Positions 40,206 to 49,434 of a stretch of 64,000 nt of DNA are shown piece by piece; positions within the stretch are counted from its first letter, which is position 1; every line of letters starts with the position of its first letter. A program made the position numbers and the translations under genes. Source of the DNA: Bartonella tamiae Th239 (GTDB lineage: Bacteria; Pseudomonadota; Alphaproteobacteria; Rhizobiales; Rhizobiaceae); assembly GCF_000278275.1 (NCBI RefSeq), contig NZ_JH725147.1, positions 1,557,063 to 1,621,062 on the forward strand. Direction: 5' to 3'. The notes under the pieces were generated by a model. It did not search any database. It was not told the DNA's origin and saw only the letters and a program-made list of their open reading frames with translations.

Positions 40206-40332
40206 ATTAACGAATATGTAAATGCGATCATTTATATTGCTGTTTGCACGTTGATTTAAATCTATCTGTTGGGTGTCGCTTAGGATATTAGACACAGAAA
40301 ATTTGCTCAACGTTTGGCACAATGCAGTGAAG

Positions 40333-40344
40333 GCGCAATTGCGC
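40333..40344. promoter_or_regulatory. Perfect 12-bp palindrome before the SPOR gene
   Basis: GCGCAATTGCGC lies 22 bases before the ATG of the SPOR-domain gene, GC-rich at the ends in an AT-rich stretch. It could be an operator or an mRNA hairpin near the ribosome site. No regulator is proposed. Confidence 0.25.
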
Positions 40345-40366
40345 TAGCGAGTATGTGAGAAACACT

Positions 40367-43252
40367 ATGACAGAGAATGATCGCAACACCTCCCGTTCAA
40401 CCGGGCAAGTACCAAAAGATAATGATCCACTTTTGGAACTTACGCGTTTGTTTGACTTTGAGCGCACAAACCCTTCAGATGCATCTGATGACGATACGGA
40501 TGAATCTTCATTTCATCCCACATTGCAAGAAAATGATGAGAATGTATCGACTGACGAAGCTGTTTTATCAGACAATGATCTCACGGATGAGTTTGATTTA
40601 TCCTTTTTGGAAATGGATTTAGAAGAAAGCTTAAACGCTGACCTTCCATTTGAATCTGAAAACATCACTGACAGTGAACGAACACTTGATCATTCATCTG
40701 ATGCATATACATCTTCAACTCATCACGCAGAAGAAACAAAAAAAACTATTGATAGTTCTTTTGATGAACTTTATGATATGCCTTCTTTCACGCCAAAAAC
40801 GCGTTTTAAAAGCACTGAAATGGAATTAAACGAGGAATCTGATCATTCTCCTCTATATAACAATAACACTGATGAAAAAATTTCGTACCAAAAAATATCC
40901 TCATCATTTCCTTTAGATGATATTCATAATTTTCAAGAACACAGCACTAAAACAAATATATATTCTTCAAATTCTAAAGAAAACACTGAAAAATCTGAAT
41001 TTACTGAATTTTCATTTAATGTCGCTGATGAAGAAGATTTATTTTTATCTTTTAATGAAGATACAAAAGATCACAATGATGATGAAAATTTAAATGATGC
41101 TGAATCTTTTTTTAACGACGATGCATTTGATAATTTCGTCGCTCAAGGTCTAAAAGACGATGAAGTTCATCAAAATAAAATATTTAAAGATTTTAATTAT
41201 AATGCTGATTTGAAACAATCTAATCATAATTATACACAAACAGATCATAGTAATGATATTACAGACATAGAAAATGAAGACAGTTTCGATACTGAGCTTG
41301 AAAATTTACTTTTAACAGATCCTTTGCCAGTTGAAAATGAGACTTCTCTTTTAGATACAAACAACGATCAAAAGTCATTGGATACATTCTCGTTTGAAGA
41401 AGATTTTGATCTTACATTTGAAAAAGAAACACTATCTACAGATCACCAAAACATTTCTCAGTCTGAAGTTAACGTTTTGCTTGATGAAGAAGATCCATTT
41501 GGTTTTGATGATATATTTTCTGATATGAGTAATTATGAAAATAACGATTCAAATGATAAAAAAACACCTGAATCATATGACCAATCATTTGCATCTGAAA
41601 CCTTATCGCCATCAAACAATGATACATCATATTTTAAACAACCAGAAACTTATAGAGCAAATGAACATTTTCAACAAACAGATCAAAATTCCAATTTGGA
41701 AACAGACAATGAATTGATCGCTGAACTTTCTATGTCTTTGAAAGTTGATGCTAATGAAGATACATTTGAGCCATTACAAGACGAAAATCATCACTCTAGT
41801 TTTTCTCAGTCGAAACAAAATCAATCTTTTGTAGCTTCAGAACCATTAAATCCATCGACTGAATTGCCCCTCCCAGACAATTCTATTCCTGATGTTGATA
41901 CATATAAATTTGCTGATAACATTGTTGAAACAACTGAAATACCTGATTTACCAAATATTTCTTATGAAGAAGAATTACAAAGACCATCACATGACGACTT
42001 TGAAAATGAGTTTTCTGAAGTATTTAGCGTTGGCAACAGAACAACACCATTAGAACAAACTCATACAGACACTTCATACCAAAACGAATTTTATCAAGAA
42101 ACAACTTTTGAGCAAAATAATGATTTTGAAGAAAGTCAAATAAAATTTGAAATTGGTCATGACGAAAACTACGAAACAAATACAGCCGATTCTTTTGGTC
42201 AATTTCCGCATTTTGAAGACGCGATAAATCATGCAGAAGTGGATTTCATACCAGCTCATTTAACAAAAACTTCAACGACACGAAAAGTAGTGCTCGGAAG
42301 TGTAATCTTTTTGCTTGTTATTGGTGTCGCATATGCAGCTTCTAAATTTTTCTCATCATCTGATAATACAGATTCAGCAATGATAATCCAAGCTGACCAG
42401 ACCCCAATTAAAGTTCATAATGATACAACACAAGCTCAAAACAATGCGGCAAATAATCAGGACGTTTATAATCAAGCGACTGGATTAGAAACGTCAACGA
42501 TTGGAACACAAAATTCTCTTATAGACAAATCAGAAACACCAGAAGATCTCGCAGCATTAAACGAACAAGTCCCACAAACAGATGACTCTTATATGGATCC
42601 GTCAAACATTGAAGACGCTATAGCTGCAGCATCAAATCAAACGGTTCCCACACGTGAAGTTCAAACTGTTACAGTCAATCCAGATGGAACGGTCTCATCA
42701 GTGTCACCTGTTGTTGAAAACAATACACCTCAAAATCCATTAAATGATAATAAAATAATTACTACACAAACAAATAACCAAGTCTCAGCTAACGCAATTC
42801 TTAATAATACGATTTCAAATGGAACAAATACAAATGTTCATATTTCTTCTATAAATCAACAAAATACACAAGGTATTATAGCTGATGCATCACATACTGG
42901 TAACTCACAACAAGTGACGCAAACGACAACGACACCACCACAACAAAATAATCAAACGACATCACAAGCAAATGATGCAAGTGAAAATACATCTTCATCC
43001 AATACTTCAGGAGGGTACTATGTCCAGATTGCGTCGCACCCTACACAAAATCTCGCACAAACATCTCTTAATAAAGCAAAATCCCAATATAATACAATTA
43101 TAGGAAATTTGCCAATGAACATAGAATCGGCAGAAATACCTGGTAGAGGAACTTATTATCGCGTGAGAATTCAAGTGGGTCCTAGAGATAACGCCATTTT
43201 GGTCTGCCAAAAAATTAAAGAGGCTCATGGTACGTGTTTTGTTGGGCGCTAG
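40367..43252 (+). CDS. Large acidic SPOR-domain membrane protein
   Basis: A 961-residue, probably bitopic inner-membrane protein. About 635 N-terminal residues are cytoplasmic, very rich in Asp, Glu, Ser and Asn, and contain loosely repeated acidic-aromatic patches (DEFDLSFLEMDLEESL, EEDFDLTFEKE, EEDPFGFDDIFSDMS). One transmembrane helix follows near residues 641-662. Then comes a Gln/Asn/Thr-rich periplasmic linker and a C-terminal SPOR domain (about 883-961, GGYYVQIASH to ARGTYYRVRIQVG-type strands) that binds denuded septal glycan. An opening DPLLELTRLF motif matches rhizobial SPOR proteins. The GTG at 40355 is an alternative start. Downstream nagZ/scpAB genes usually found in rhizobia are absent here. 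Confidence 0.85.
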   Translation: MTENDRNTSRSTGQVPKDNDPLLELTRLFDFERTNPSDASDDDTDESSFHPTLQENDENVSTDEAVLSDNDLTDEFDLSFLEMDLEESLNADLPFESENITDSERTLDHSSDAYTSSTHHAEETKKTIDSSFDELYDMPSFTPKTRFKSTEMELNEESDHSPLYNNNTDEKISYQKISSSFPLDDIHNFQEHSTKTNIYSSNSKENTEKSEFTEFSFNVADEEDLFLSFNEDTKDHNDDENLNDAESFFNDDAFDNFVAQGLKDDEVHQNKIFKDFNYNADLKQSNHNYTQTDHSNDITDIENEDSFDTELENLLLTDPLPVENETSLLDTNNDQKSLDTFSFEEDFDLTFEKETLSTDHQNISQSEVNVLLDEEDPFGFDDIFSDMSNYENNDSNDKKTPESYDQSFASETLSPSNNDTSYFKQPETYRANEHFQQTDQNSNLETDNELIAELSMSLKVDANEDTFEPLQDENHHSSFSQSKQNQSFVASEPLNPSTELPLPDNSIPDVDTYKFADNIVETTEIPDLPNISYEEELQRPSHDDFENEFSEVFSVGNRTTPLEQTHTDTSYQNEFYQETTFEQNNDFEESQIKFEIGHDENYETNTADSFGQFPHFEDAINHAEVDFIPAHLTKTSTTRKVVLGSVIFLLVIGVAYAASKFFSSSDNTDSAMIIQADQTPIKVHNDTTQAQNNAANNQDVYNQATGLETSTIGTQNSLIDKSETPEDLAALNEQVPQTDDSYMDPSNIEDAIAAASNQTVPTREVQTVTVNPDGTVSSVSPVVENNTPQNPLNDNKIITTQTNNQVSANAILNNTISNGTNTNVHISSINQQNTQGIIADASHTGNSQQVTQTTTTPPQQNNQTTSQANDASENTSSSNTSGGYYVQIASHPTQNLAQTSLNKAKSQYNTIIGNLPMNIESAEIPGRGTYYRVRIQVGPRDNAILVCQKIKEAHGTCFVGR

Positions 43253-43328
43253 GTTAAAATTATTTAAAGTTTTTTAAAAATAATAAAACATTTTTTCAAA
43301 CAATGCGAGATTTTGGAGTCATCACAGA

Positions 43329-43490
43329 TTATTTAAAAAATATATCAGTTATTCCAATTGCAACAATAAGTACGACAATCGTACCAATAATAGGTATCAT
43401 AGATCTTATTACCGATTTTTCTTTTATTTCATCATCTTTTGTACGAGATGTTTCGTTTTTTTGAAAATTTTTATTTTTCGGTATTATCAT
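43329..43490 (-). CDS. 53-residue membrane micropeptide (not previously listed)
   Basis: A short minus-strand frame starting ATG at 43490, with a good ribosome site (AGGTGA, 4 bases upstream) and stop at 43329. The N-terminal 28 residues are polar and strongly charged (Lys, Asp, Glu). The C-terminal half (about 31-51) is one hydrophobic helix (MIPIIGTIVVLIVAIGITDI) ending in FFK. This is the layout of a single-pass small membrane protein. It is too short for simple ORF filters. Nothing is known of its role; it is convergent with the SPOR gene and divergent from ilvE. Confidence 0.6.
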   Translation of the reverse strand: MIIPKNKNFQKNETSRTKDDEIKEKSVIRSMIPIIGTIVVLIVAIGITDIFFK

Positions 43491-43737
43491 ATTATCACCT
43501 TTTTATTAAAAAGTCACAATCGCAGCTTCATTTATTTTATTTAATTTGCAAAAATGAACAAAACGACAGAAAGTTCCTATAAAGACAACTTTTAATAAAA
43601 AATACGATCAAATCCAATTGATAAACGCTATTGTAGATTTTATTGACACACGAAGCCTACAAACATTAAAGTAAACAGCTAAGGCTCTTTAATAGACACA
43701 ATTTTATTAAAAGAGATTTATATATAAGGCTTAAAAA

Positions 43738-44835
43738 ATGACAACGTCTAACCCAAACATTTCATTTACAATACAAAAAAATACATCTTCATTAACAGAT
43801 ACACAACGCAGCGAATTGTTAAAAAACCCTGGTTTTGGTCAGGTATTTACAGATCACATGGCGCGAGCAGACTGGTCAGAAGAAAAAGGATGGCATAATG
43901 CACAAATAAGTGCAAAAAAACCTTTTGAAATCGACCCTGCAAGCGCGGTCTTACATTACGGACAAGAAGTTTTTGAAGGTTTAAAAGCTTATAGAGCTAA
44001 AGATGGTCGTGTGTTATTATTTCGCCCTGAAGAAAACGCCAAGCGTCTACAACAATCTGCCAAACGTCTTGCCATGCCGCAAATACCTGAAGAAATGTTT
44101 TTAGAAGCGATTTACAAGCTTGTTGATATTGATAAATTATGGATTCCGAATACACCCAATAGTAGCCTTTATTTGCGTCCCTTTATGTTTGCAAATGAAA
44201 ATTTCTTGGGAGTAAGACCCGCAAAAAACTATATTTTTTGTGTCATAGCCTCACCTGTCGAAACTTACTTTAAAAATGGATCGGCAGCAGTCAATGTTTG
44301 GCTTGAAACAGAATATAGTCGTGCAGGACCAGGAGGAACAGGGTCGGCAAAATGCGGTGGAAATTACGCTTCTAGTCTATTGGCACAAAACAATGCCTAC
44401 GCAAATAAATGCGATCAAGTTCTTTTTCTTGATGTTATAGAACACAAATGGATCGAAGAATTAGGAGGCATGAATGTGTGTTTTATTACTCAAGATAATC
44501 ATTTCATAACACCACCACTTGATGGCACAATTCTTCCTGGTATTACACGGGATGCTATTTTAAAAATTGCCCGAGATCAAAATTTAATCGTTGAAGAACG
44601 TCCATATTCCTTTGATAATCTTAAGCAAGATGCAAAAAGTGGATATTTAAAAGAGGTATTTGCCTGTGGTACGGCCGCTGTTATAACTCCTATAGGATGC
44701 TTTAAATATAAAGATGGTGAGACTATCATTGGTAATGGTGAGGGTGGACTCATCACACAAAACATAAAAAAAGAATTGGTCAGCATTCAAACAGGTGAAA
44801 AACAAGATAAATACGGTTGGGTGAAAGAAATTTAA
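43738..44835 (+). CDS. ilvE: Branched-chain amino acid aminotransferase
   Basis: PLP class IV aminotransferase for leucine, isoleucine and valine. HYGQEVFEGLKAYR, RPEENAKRLQQSAKRLAMP and the PLP-lysine segment GPGGTGSAKCGGNYASSL are all clear. EELGGMNVCF and GTILPGITRDAIL follow. Length 365 residues fits type-II enzymes. AAGG precedes the ATG at 9 bases. It is monocistronic, with a terminator-like repeat after it. Confidence 0.95.
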   Translation: MTTSNPNISFTIQKNTSSLTDTQRSELLKNPGFGQVFTDHMARADWSEEKGWHNAQISAKKPFEIDPASAVLHYGQEVFEGLKAYRAKDGRVLLFRPEENAKRLQQSAKRLAMPQIPEEMFLEAIYKLVDIDKLWIPNTPNSSLYLRPFMFANENFLGVRPAKNYIFCVIASPVETYFKNGSAAVNVWLETEYSRAGPGGTGSAKCGGNYASSLLAQNNAYANKCDQVLFLDVIEHKWIEELGGMNVCFITQDNHFITPPLDGTILPGITRDAILKIARDQNLIVEERPYSFDNLKQDAKSGYLKEVFACGTAAVITPIGCFKYKDGETIIGNGEGGLITQNIKKELVSIQTGEKQDKYGWVKEI

Positions 44836-45000
44836 TTTTGGTCCAATCAATCGTCAATAGTTCATATTATTATTTCGTATTTAAAAACTCTCAAGTCTCT
44901 GAGACGACATTTGATAGGTTCTGCTTACTTATGAAATAATATACTTATATTAATTATTCGCGTTTTATTCTCATTAAAACAAAGATTAAAAAATAAGTTA

Positions 45001-45032
45001 AAAAAGACTAATCGAATTCTTTCAGTCTTTTT
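45001..45032. terminator. Bidirectional terminator-like hairpin after ilvE
   Basis: A perfect 9-bp AAAAAGACT / AGTCTTTTT stem with a 14-base loop lies between convergent ilvE and glpX. It carries T-runs on both strands. Confidence 0.6.
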
Positions 45033-45041
45033 ATATACGAT

Positions 45042-45070
45042 AAAAAACGGCATATTATATAAATATGCCG
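45042..45070 (-). terminator. Rho-independent terminator of glpX
   Basis: On the minus strand an 8-bp stem (CGGCATAT / ATATGCCG) with a 7-base loop is followed by six T, starting 58 bases after the glpX stop. It is separate from the ilvE hairpin next to it. Confidence 0.8.
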
Positions 45071-45127
45071 CCTCATAACTTTTATTTTTTATTGTTTCAA
45101 CTTATTAATGAAATCGATAAAATGACC

Positions 45128-46117
45128 TTACTGAAATTTTTCATGATCTTGATGACGCGCTTTAATTGTACGAACAGTACCAGAATGAGACCGCATAACA
45201 ATTGTTTCTGTTTGGATATAATTGCGTGTAAACTTAACACCAGAAAGCAAATTACCATCGGTAACACCAGTCGCAGCAAATAAGACATCACCTTTTGCCA
45301 TTTCATCTTTTGTATAAATTTTATTTGGTTCTGAAATTCCCATTTTTGCCGCTCTGGCTATTTTTTCATCAGTATCCAAGATAAGTCGGCCCTGCAATTG
45401 CCCACCAAGGCAACGCAATGCCGCAGATGCCAATACGCCTTCGGGCGCGCCACCAATCCCCATAAAAATATCAATACCTGTCTCATCTGGATCCGTTGTA
45501 TGGATAATTGCAGCAATATCAACATCATCAATAAGACGGATCGAAGCACCAAGACTACGGACTTCTTCAATCATTTTTTCATGACGAGGTCTATCCATAA
45601 TGCAAGCTGTGATGTCACGAACATCAACACCTTTAGCCTTTGCCAATGAACGAATATTTTGTGTAGGAGAAGCATCCAAATCAACTGTACCCTCAGCATA
45701 GCCCGGTCCTATTGCAATTTTTTGCATATAAACATCTGGAGCATTTAACAAATTGCCTTTTTCAGCAATAGCAACAACGGCAAGAGCATTGGGTAAATTT
45801 TTTGCACAAATTGTTGTTCCTTCTAAAGGATCAAGGGCAATATCAACGGCAGGACCCTTTTTTGTTCCGACATTTTCACCAATATAAAGCATTGGCGCTT
45901 CATCTCTTTCCCCCTCACCAATCACCACTGTACCATCAATTGGCAAACGGTTAAGTTCCTTACGCATACCATCAACAGCTACCTGATCGGCAGCTTTTTC
46001 ATCACCACGACCTCTTATACGTGCTGCCGCCACGGCTGCTCTTTCCGTAACACGTACAAGTTCGAGAGTTAAAATACGATCAAGACCGCGAGAATTTTGT
46101 TCAGCTGTTTTTGGCAT
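45128..46117 (-). CDS. glpX: Class II fructose-1,6-bisphosphatase
   Basis: Removes the C1 phosphate of fructose bisphosphate in gluconeogenesis. The GlpX family pattern is clear. It includes AAARIRGRGDEKAADQVAVDGMR near the start (in two pieces of the conserved block), GEGERDEAPMLYIGE, the metal motif ALDPLEGTT and GIGGAPEGVLASAAL. Length 329 residues is normal. It follows hom on the same strand by about 160 bases, the usual aminotransferase-hom-glpX order of Hyphomicrobiales, where recJ normally follows; here ilvE lies beyond on the opposite strand. Confidence 0.95.
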   Translation of the reverse strand: MPKTAEQNSRGLDRILTLELVRVTERAAVAAARIRGRGDEKAADQVAVDGMRKELNRLPIDGTVVIGEGERDEAPMLYIGENVGTKKGPAVDIALDPLEGTTICAKNLPNALAVVAIAEKGNLLNAPDVYMQKIAIGPGYAEGTVDLDASPTQNIRSLAKAKGVDVRDITACIMDRPRHEKMIEEVRSLGASIRLIDDVDIAAIIHTTDPDETGIDIFMGIGGAPEGVLASAALRCLGGQLQGRLILDTDEKIARAAKMGISEPNKIYTKDEMAKGDVLFAATGVTDGNLLSGVKFTRNYIQTETIVMRSHSGTVRTIKARHQDHEKFQ

Positions 46118-46281
46118 AAGAAGAATCCTAACGAATTAACATGATAAATAAATACCACACTATGATGTGATATCAAGAATACCTCTTTTGCCAAAGACAA
46201 TAGCCACTGACAAGGGGTATGGCTTATATTTTCCAGATTAACCAATTTTTGCTAAATAAGCAGGAAAATATTTTTTTAGTA

Positions 46282-47604
46282 TTAAGCAGAACTCGGTCTT
46301 TCAATTCTAATCATTTGGGGTTTATCAATTAAATGGCCATCTTCTGTAATTGTTAAAAGCGCTTTACGAACAGCAGCTTCAGTTGTTTCATGGGTGACCA
46401 ATATAATGGTTTTGGTGTTTGGTAAACAATCCTTTTCCATAGGACGTTGAACTATAGATTCCAATGAGATTTGATTATCAGCCATACGTTTTGCAACAGT
46501 TGCAAAAACACCCGCTCTATCGTGAACGGTTAAACGAATGAAATACCCCCCTGCATGAGCGCGCATACGTGCTTTCTTATAAGGGTTTAACATCACAGCG
46601 GGACGTCCAAAAACAGGACCATTTTGAAATCCAGGCCTTGCTTTTGCAATATCAGCAATATCTCCAATTACAGCTGAAGCTGTTGCATCACCCCCTGCCC
46701 CGGGTCCAGATAAAAGCAAATCTCCCAACAAATCTGTTTGAATAGAGACTGCATTTGTAACATCTTGAACTTGCGCAATGACAGAAGATGTTGGCACCAT
46801 AGTTGGATGCACACGTTGTTCAATGCCAGTATGCGTTTTTAAAGCAACGCCAAGCAGTTTTATTCTATATCCAAGATCGTCTGCAGCCTGAATATCTGCT
46901 AATGATATATTGCTAATACCTTCTCTATATATATTTTCAAGAGAAATGACACTTCCAAAAGCTAAACTCGTCAATAAAGCTAACTTATGAGCAGTATCAT
47001 GACCCTCTATATCAAAAGTGGGATCAGCTTCTGCATAACCAAGTTTTTGTGCTTCTATAAGACAATCCTTAAATGACATGCACTCATTTAACATACGCGT
47101 TAAAATGTAATTGCAGGTTCCGTTCAAAATACCATAAACACGCGAAATAGTATTTCCTGTTAAAGACTCACGCATAGCCTTTATAACTGGAATTCCACCA
47201 GCAACCGCTGCTTCAAAATTAAGAAGAACCCCTTTTTTTTCTGCAATCTTTGCTAAAGCAACACCATGCTTTGCTAATAAAGCTTTATTAGCTGTAACAA
47301 CATGATGTCCTTTTTTTAAACCACTTTCAACACAGGCGCGTGCGATACCCTCTTCACCACCAATTAATTCAACAATAACATCAACTTTATCACTAATTGC
47401 CAGTGAAAGTGGATCATCAAACCACTCTATATTTTGAAGGTTTATTCCACGATCACGCTTTTTATCACGAGCACTTACAGCAACAACGTTTACTGGTCGT
47501 CCACATTGACTTTTCAGCAACTCTTGTTTTTCTTCAAGAAGACGAACGACAGAACTCCCAACCGTTCCTAATCCTAAAACACCCACCTTTAAAGGATCTG
47601 ACAT
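46282..47604 (-). CDS. hom: Homoserine dehydrogenase with ACT domain
   Basis: Reduces aspartate semialdehyde to homoserine for threonine and methionine. It shows the NAD-binding GVLGLGTVGSSVVRLL, TANKALLAKHG, GILNGTCNYILTRM and the catalytic-domain segment YAEADPTFDIEGHDTAHKLA. A C-terminal ACT domain (about residues 350-430, FIRLTVHDRAGVFATVAK) suggests feedback control by threonine, by family. It begins 3 bases after the aminotransferase stop, so the two are tightly coupled. Confidence 0.96.
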   Translation of the reverse strand: MSDPLKVGVLGLGTVGSSVVRLLEEKQELLKSQCGRPVNVVAVSARDKKRDRGINLQNIEWFDDPLSLAISDKVDVIVELIGGEEGIARACVESGLKKGHHVVTANKALLAKHGVALAKIAEKKGVLLNFEAAVAGGIPVIKAMRESLTGNTISRVYGILNGTCNYILTRMLNECMSFKDCLIEAQKLGYAEADPTFDIEGHDTAHKLALLTSLAFGSVISLENIYREGISNISLADIQAADDLGYRIKLLGVALKTHTGIEQRVHPTMVPTSSVIAQVQDVTNAVSIQTDLLGDLLLSGPGAGGDATASAVIGDIADIAKARPGFQNGPVFGRPAVMLNPYKKARMRAHAGGYFIRLTVHDRAGVFATVAKRMADNQISLESIVQRPMEKDCLPNTKTIILVTHETTEAAVRKALLTITEDGHLIDKPQMIRIERPSSA

Positions 47605-47607
47605 AAC

Positions 47608-48801
47608 CTATATTGCCTCATGTTCATTATTTGAAAAAAAACGTTTTATATTACGAGCCGCTTGCCTTAACCGATGTTCATTTTCTACAAGTGCAATGCG
47701 AACATGATCATCACCATGCTCACCAAAACCCACTCCAGGTGCCACAGCAACATCAGCCTTTTCGATTAAAAGCTTTGAAAATTCCAAAGATCCAAGATGT
47801 TTATATTTTTCAGGAATCGGCGCCCAAGCAAACATCGTTGCTTCTGGGGGGGGAACGTAAAAACCTGCACGTTTAAAACTTTCAACCATAACATCGCGGC
47901 GCTTGCGATAAGTTTCACGGACATATTCTATATCAGAGCCACTACCATTAAAGGCTGTTGTCGCAGCAACTTGAATGGGTGTAAATGCTCCATAATCAAG
48001 ATATGATTTCACCCGCGTAAGGGCTGCGATTAGTCGTTCATTACCAACCGCAAATCCCATGCGCCAACCCGGCATGGAAAAAGTTTTAGACATTGAAGTA
48101 AATTCAACTGCTACATCAATAGCACCGGGAATTTCCAAAACAGAAGGTGGTGGTGTTGTCCCAAAATATATTTCAGCATAGGCAAGATCTGATAGCAAAA
48201 TGATGTCATGTTTTTTAGCAAAAGCCACAATATCACGATAAAAATCTAAATCCGCAACATATGCAGTTGGATTAGAAGGATAATTAAGAATAACAGCAAT
48301 TGGTTTGGGAATCGAGTGTTTTACGGAACGCTCTAAAGCTCTCATAAATTCTTCACCAGGCGTGGCAGGCATAGAACGAATAACACCACCAGACATAATA
48401 AATCCAAAAGAATGGATAGGATAAGTTGGGTCAGGACATAAAACAACATCGCCAGGCGCCGTTATGGCTTGTGCCATATTTGCAAAACCTTCTTTTGAGC
48501 CTAATGTGGCCACGATTTGCGTATCAGGATCAAGATCAACACCAAAACGGCGTTTATAATAATTTGCTTGGGCACGACGCAACCCTGGAATGCCGCGTGA
48601 GGTTGAATATCTATGAGTGCGCGGATCTTGCACAACTTCTGTGAGTTTATCAATCACCTTTTGTGGTGTTGGAAGATCAGGATTTCCCATTCCAAGATCA
48701 ATAATATCAGCACCACGCGCTCGAGCTGCTGCTTTTAAACGATTAACCTGTTCAAAAACATAAGGTGGTAAGCGACGAATTTTATGAAAATCTTCCGACA
48801 T
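47608..48801 (-). CDS. PLP class I aminotransferase (AlaC / LL-DAP aminotransferase-like)
   Basis: A 397-residue fold-type I enzyme. DLGMGNPDLPTP, GSKEGFANMAQAI, LNYPSNPTA and the PLP-lysine motif SMSKTFSMPGWRMGF are visible. Rhizobial homologues beside hom are annotated as LL-diaminopimelate aminotransferase or alanine transaminase, so the exact substrate is uncertain. A run of eight C on the coding strand encodes VPPP near residue 325. A small lipoprotein gene lies 37 bases upstream and hom 3 bases downstream. Confidence 0.88.
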   Translation of the reverse strand: MSEDFHKIRRLPPYVFEQVNRLKAAARARGADIIDLGMGNPDLPTPQKVIDKLTEVVQDPRTHRYSTSRGIPGLRRAQANYYKRRFGVDLDPDTQIVATLGSKEGFANMAQAITAPGDVVLCPDPTYPIHSFGFIMSGGVIRSMPATPGEEFMRALERSVKHSIPKPIAVILNYPSNPTAYVADLDFYRDIVAFAKKHDIILLSDLAYAEIYFGTTPPPSVLEIPGAIDVAVEFTSMSKTFSMPGWRMGFAVGNERLIAALTRVKSYLDYGAFTPIQVAATTAFNGSGSDIEYVRETYRKRRDVMVESFKRAGFYVPPPEATMFAWAPIPEKYKHLGSLEFSKLLIEKADVAVAPGVGFGEHGDDHVRIALVENEHRLRQAARNIKRFFSNNEHEAI

Positions 48802-48838
48802 TTACGGATCCATTAAGTAAAAAAAATTTTGACATTCT

Positions 48839-49180
48839 TTATTGTTCACCTTGCTCAATTTTTCGCAAAGTTTCTTCAGCTTCTCGCAAAGCATCTTCCT
48901 TTGTTTTTGATTGATTCAAGGCTGGTTGCATAGAAGGACTTGACACATTCCTAAGAGCGCGTGCTTTATTATCAAGACTTTCGGTCAATTTTTGGCGTTC
49001 TTCTTCCGAAAATTGTTCTGTTGCTGCTTTGGGCCTGATTGTAAACTTCGGGTATTGACCTTGACGATTTGCACCCGGTTGATCCGTCACGGCAAACTCT
49101 GTTCCCCGAGCACAACCGACAATCACGAATCCAAACACACAAAGGCTAACTCCACGTGCCAAAATTGATGGCTTAAACAT
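48839..49180 (-). CDS. Small predicted lipoprotein
   Basis: A 113-residue protein with signal peptide and a lipobox at VIVGCARG (Cys23). The mature part is polar with a charged helical C-terminal half (EEERQKLTESLDNKARAL and then DALREAEETLRKIEQGEQ). It resembles the conserved lipoprotein found upstream of this aminotransferase in rhizobia. No function is known to me. It is probably the first gene of the aminotransferase-hom run. Confidence 0.78.
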   Translation of the reverse strand: MFKPSILARGVSLCVFGFVIVGCARGTEFAVTDQPGANRQGQYPKFTIRPKAATEQFSEEERQKLTESLDNKARALRNVSSPSMQPALNQSKTKEDALREAEETLRKIEQGEQ

Positions 49181-49434
49181 ATGTATTTATTCCTGCAAAC
49201 ATCTATAATTTTTATATCATTCAGCTATTAACGTGCCAAGGTCAAGAGAGGATATTTAGTCTAAACCCAGTTTTTAAACACAAATTAAAAATGAATCATA
49301 AAAGAAACGTAAAATAGATATATTAAGCCTTTTTGTAATATTATATACGCCATTGAATGAAGAAACATTATATTTTACAGGCACAGCTAAAGACTTTATG
49401 CTGCAATAATTATTTAAAATTTAGTGATATTTTT

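Noticed and set aside
49357-49434. Extra N-terminal residues of the M15 lipoprotein frame
   Set aside because: No ribosome site, composition like the intergenic DNA, and incompatible with a normal lipoprotein signal peptide.
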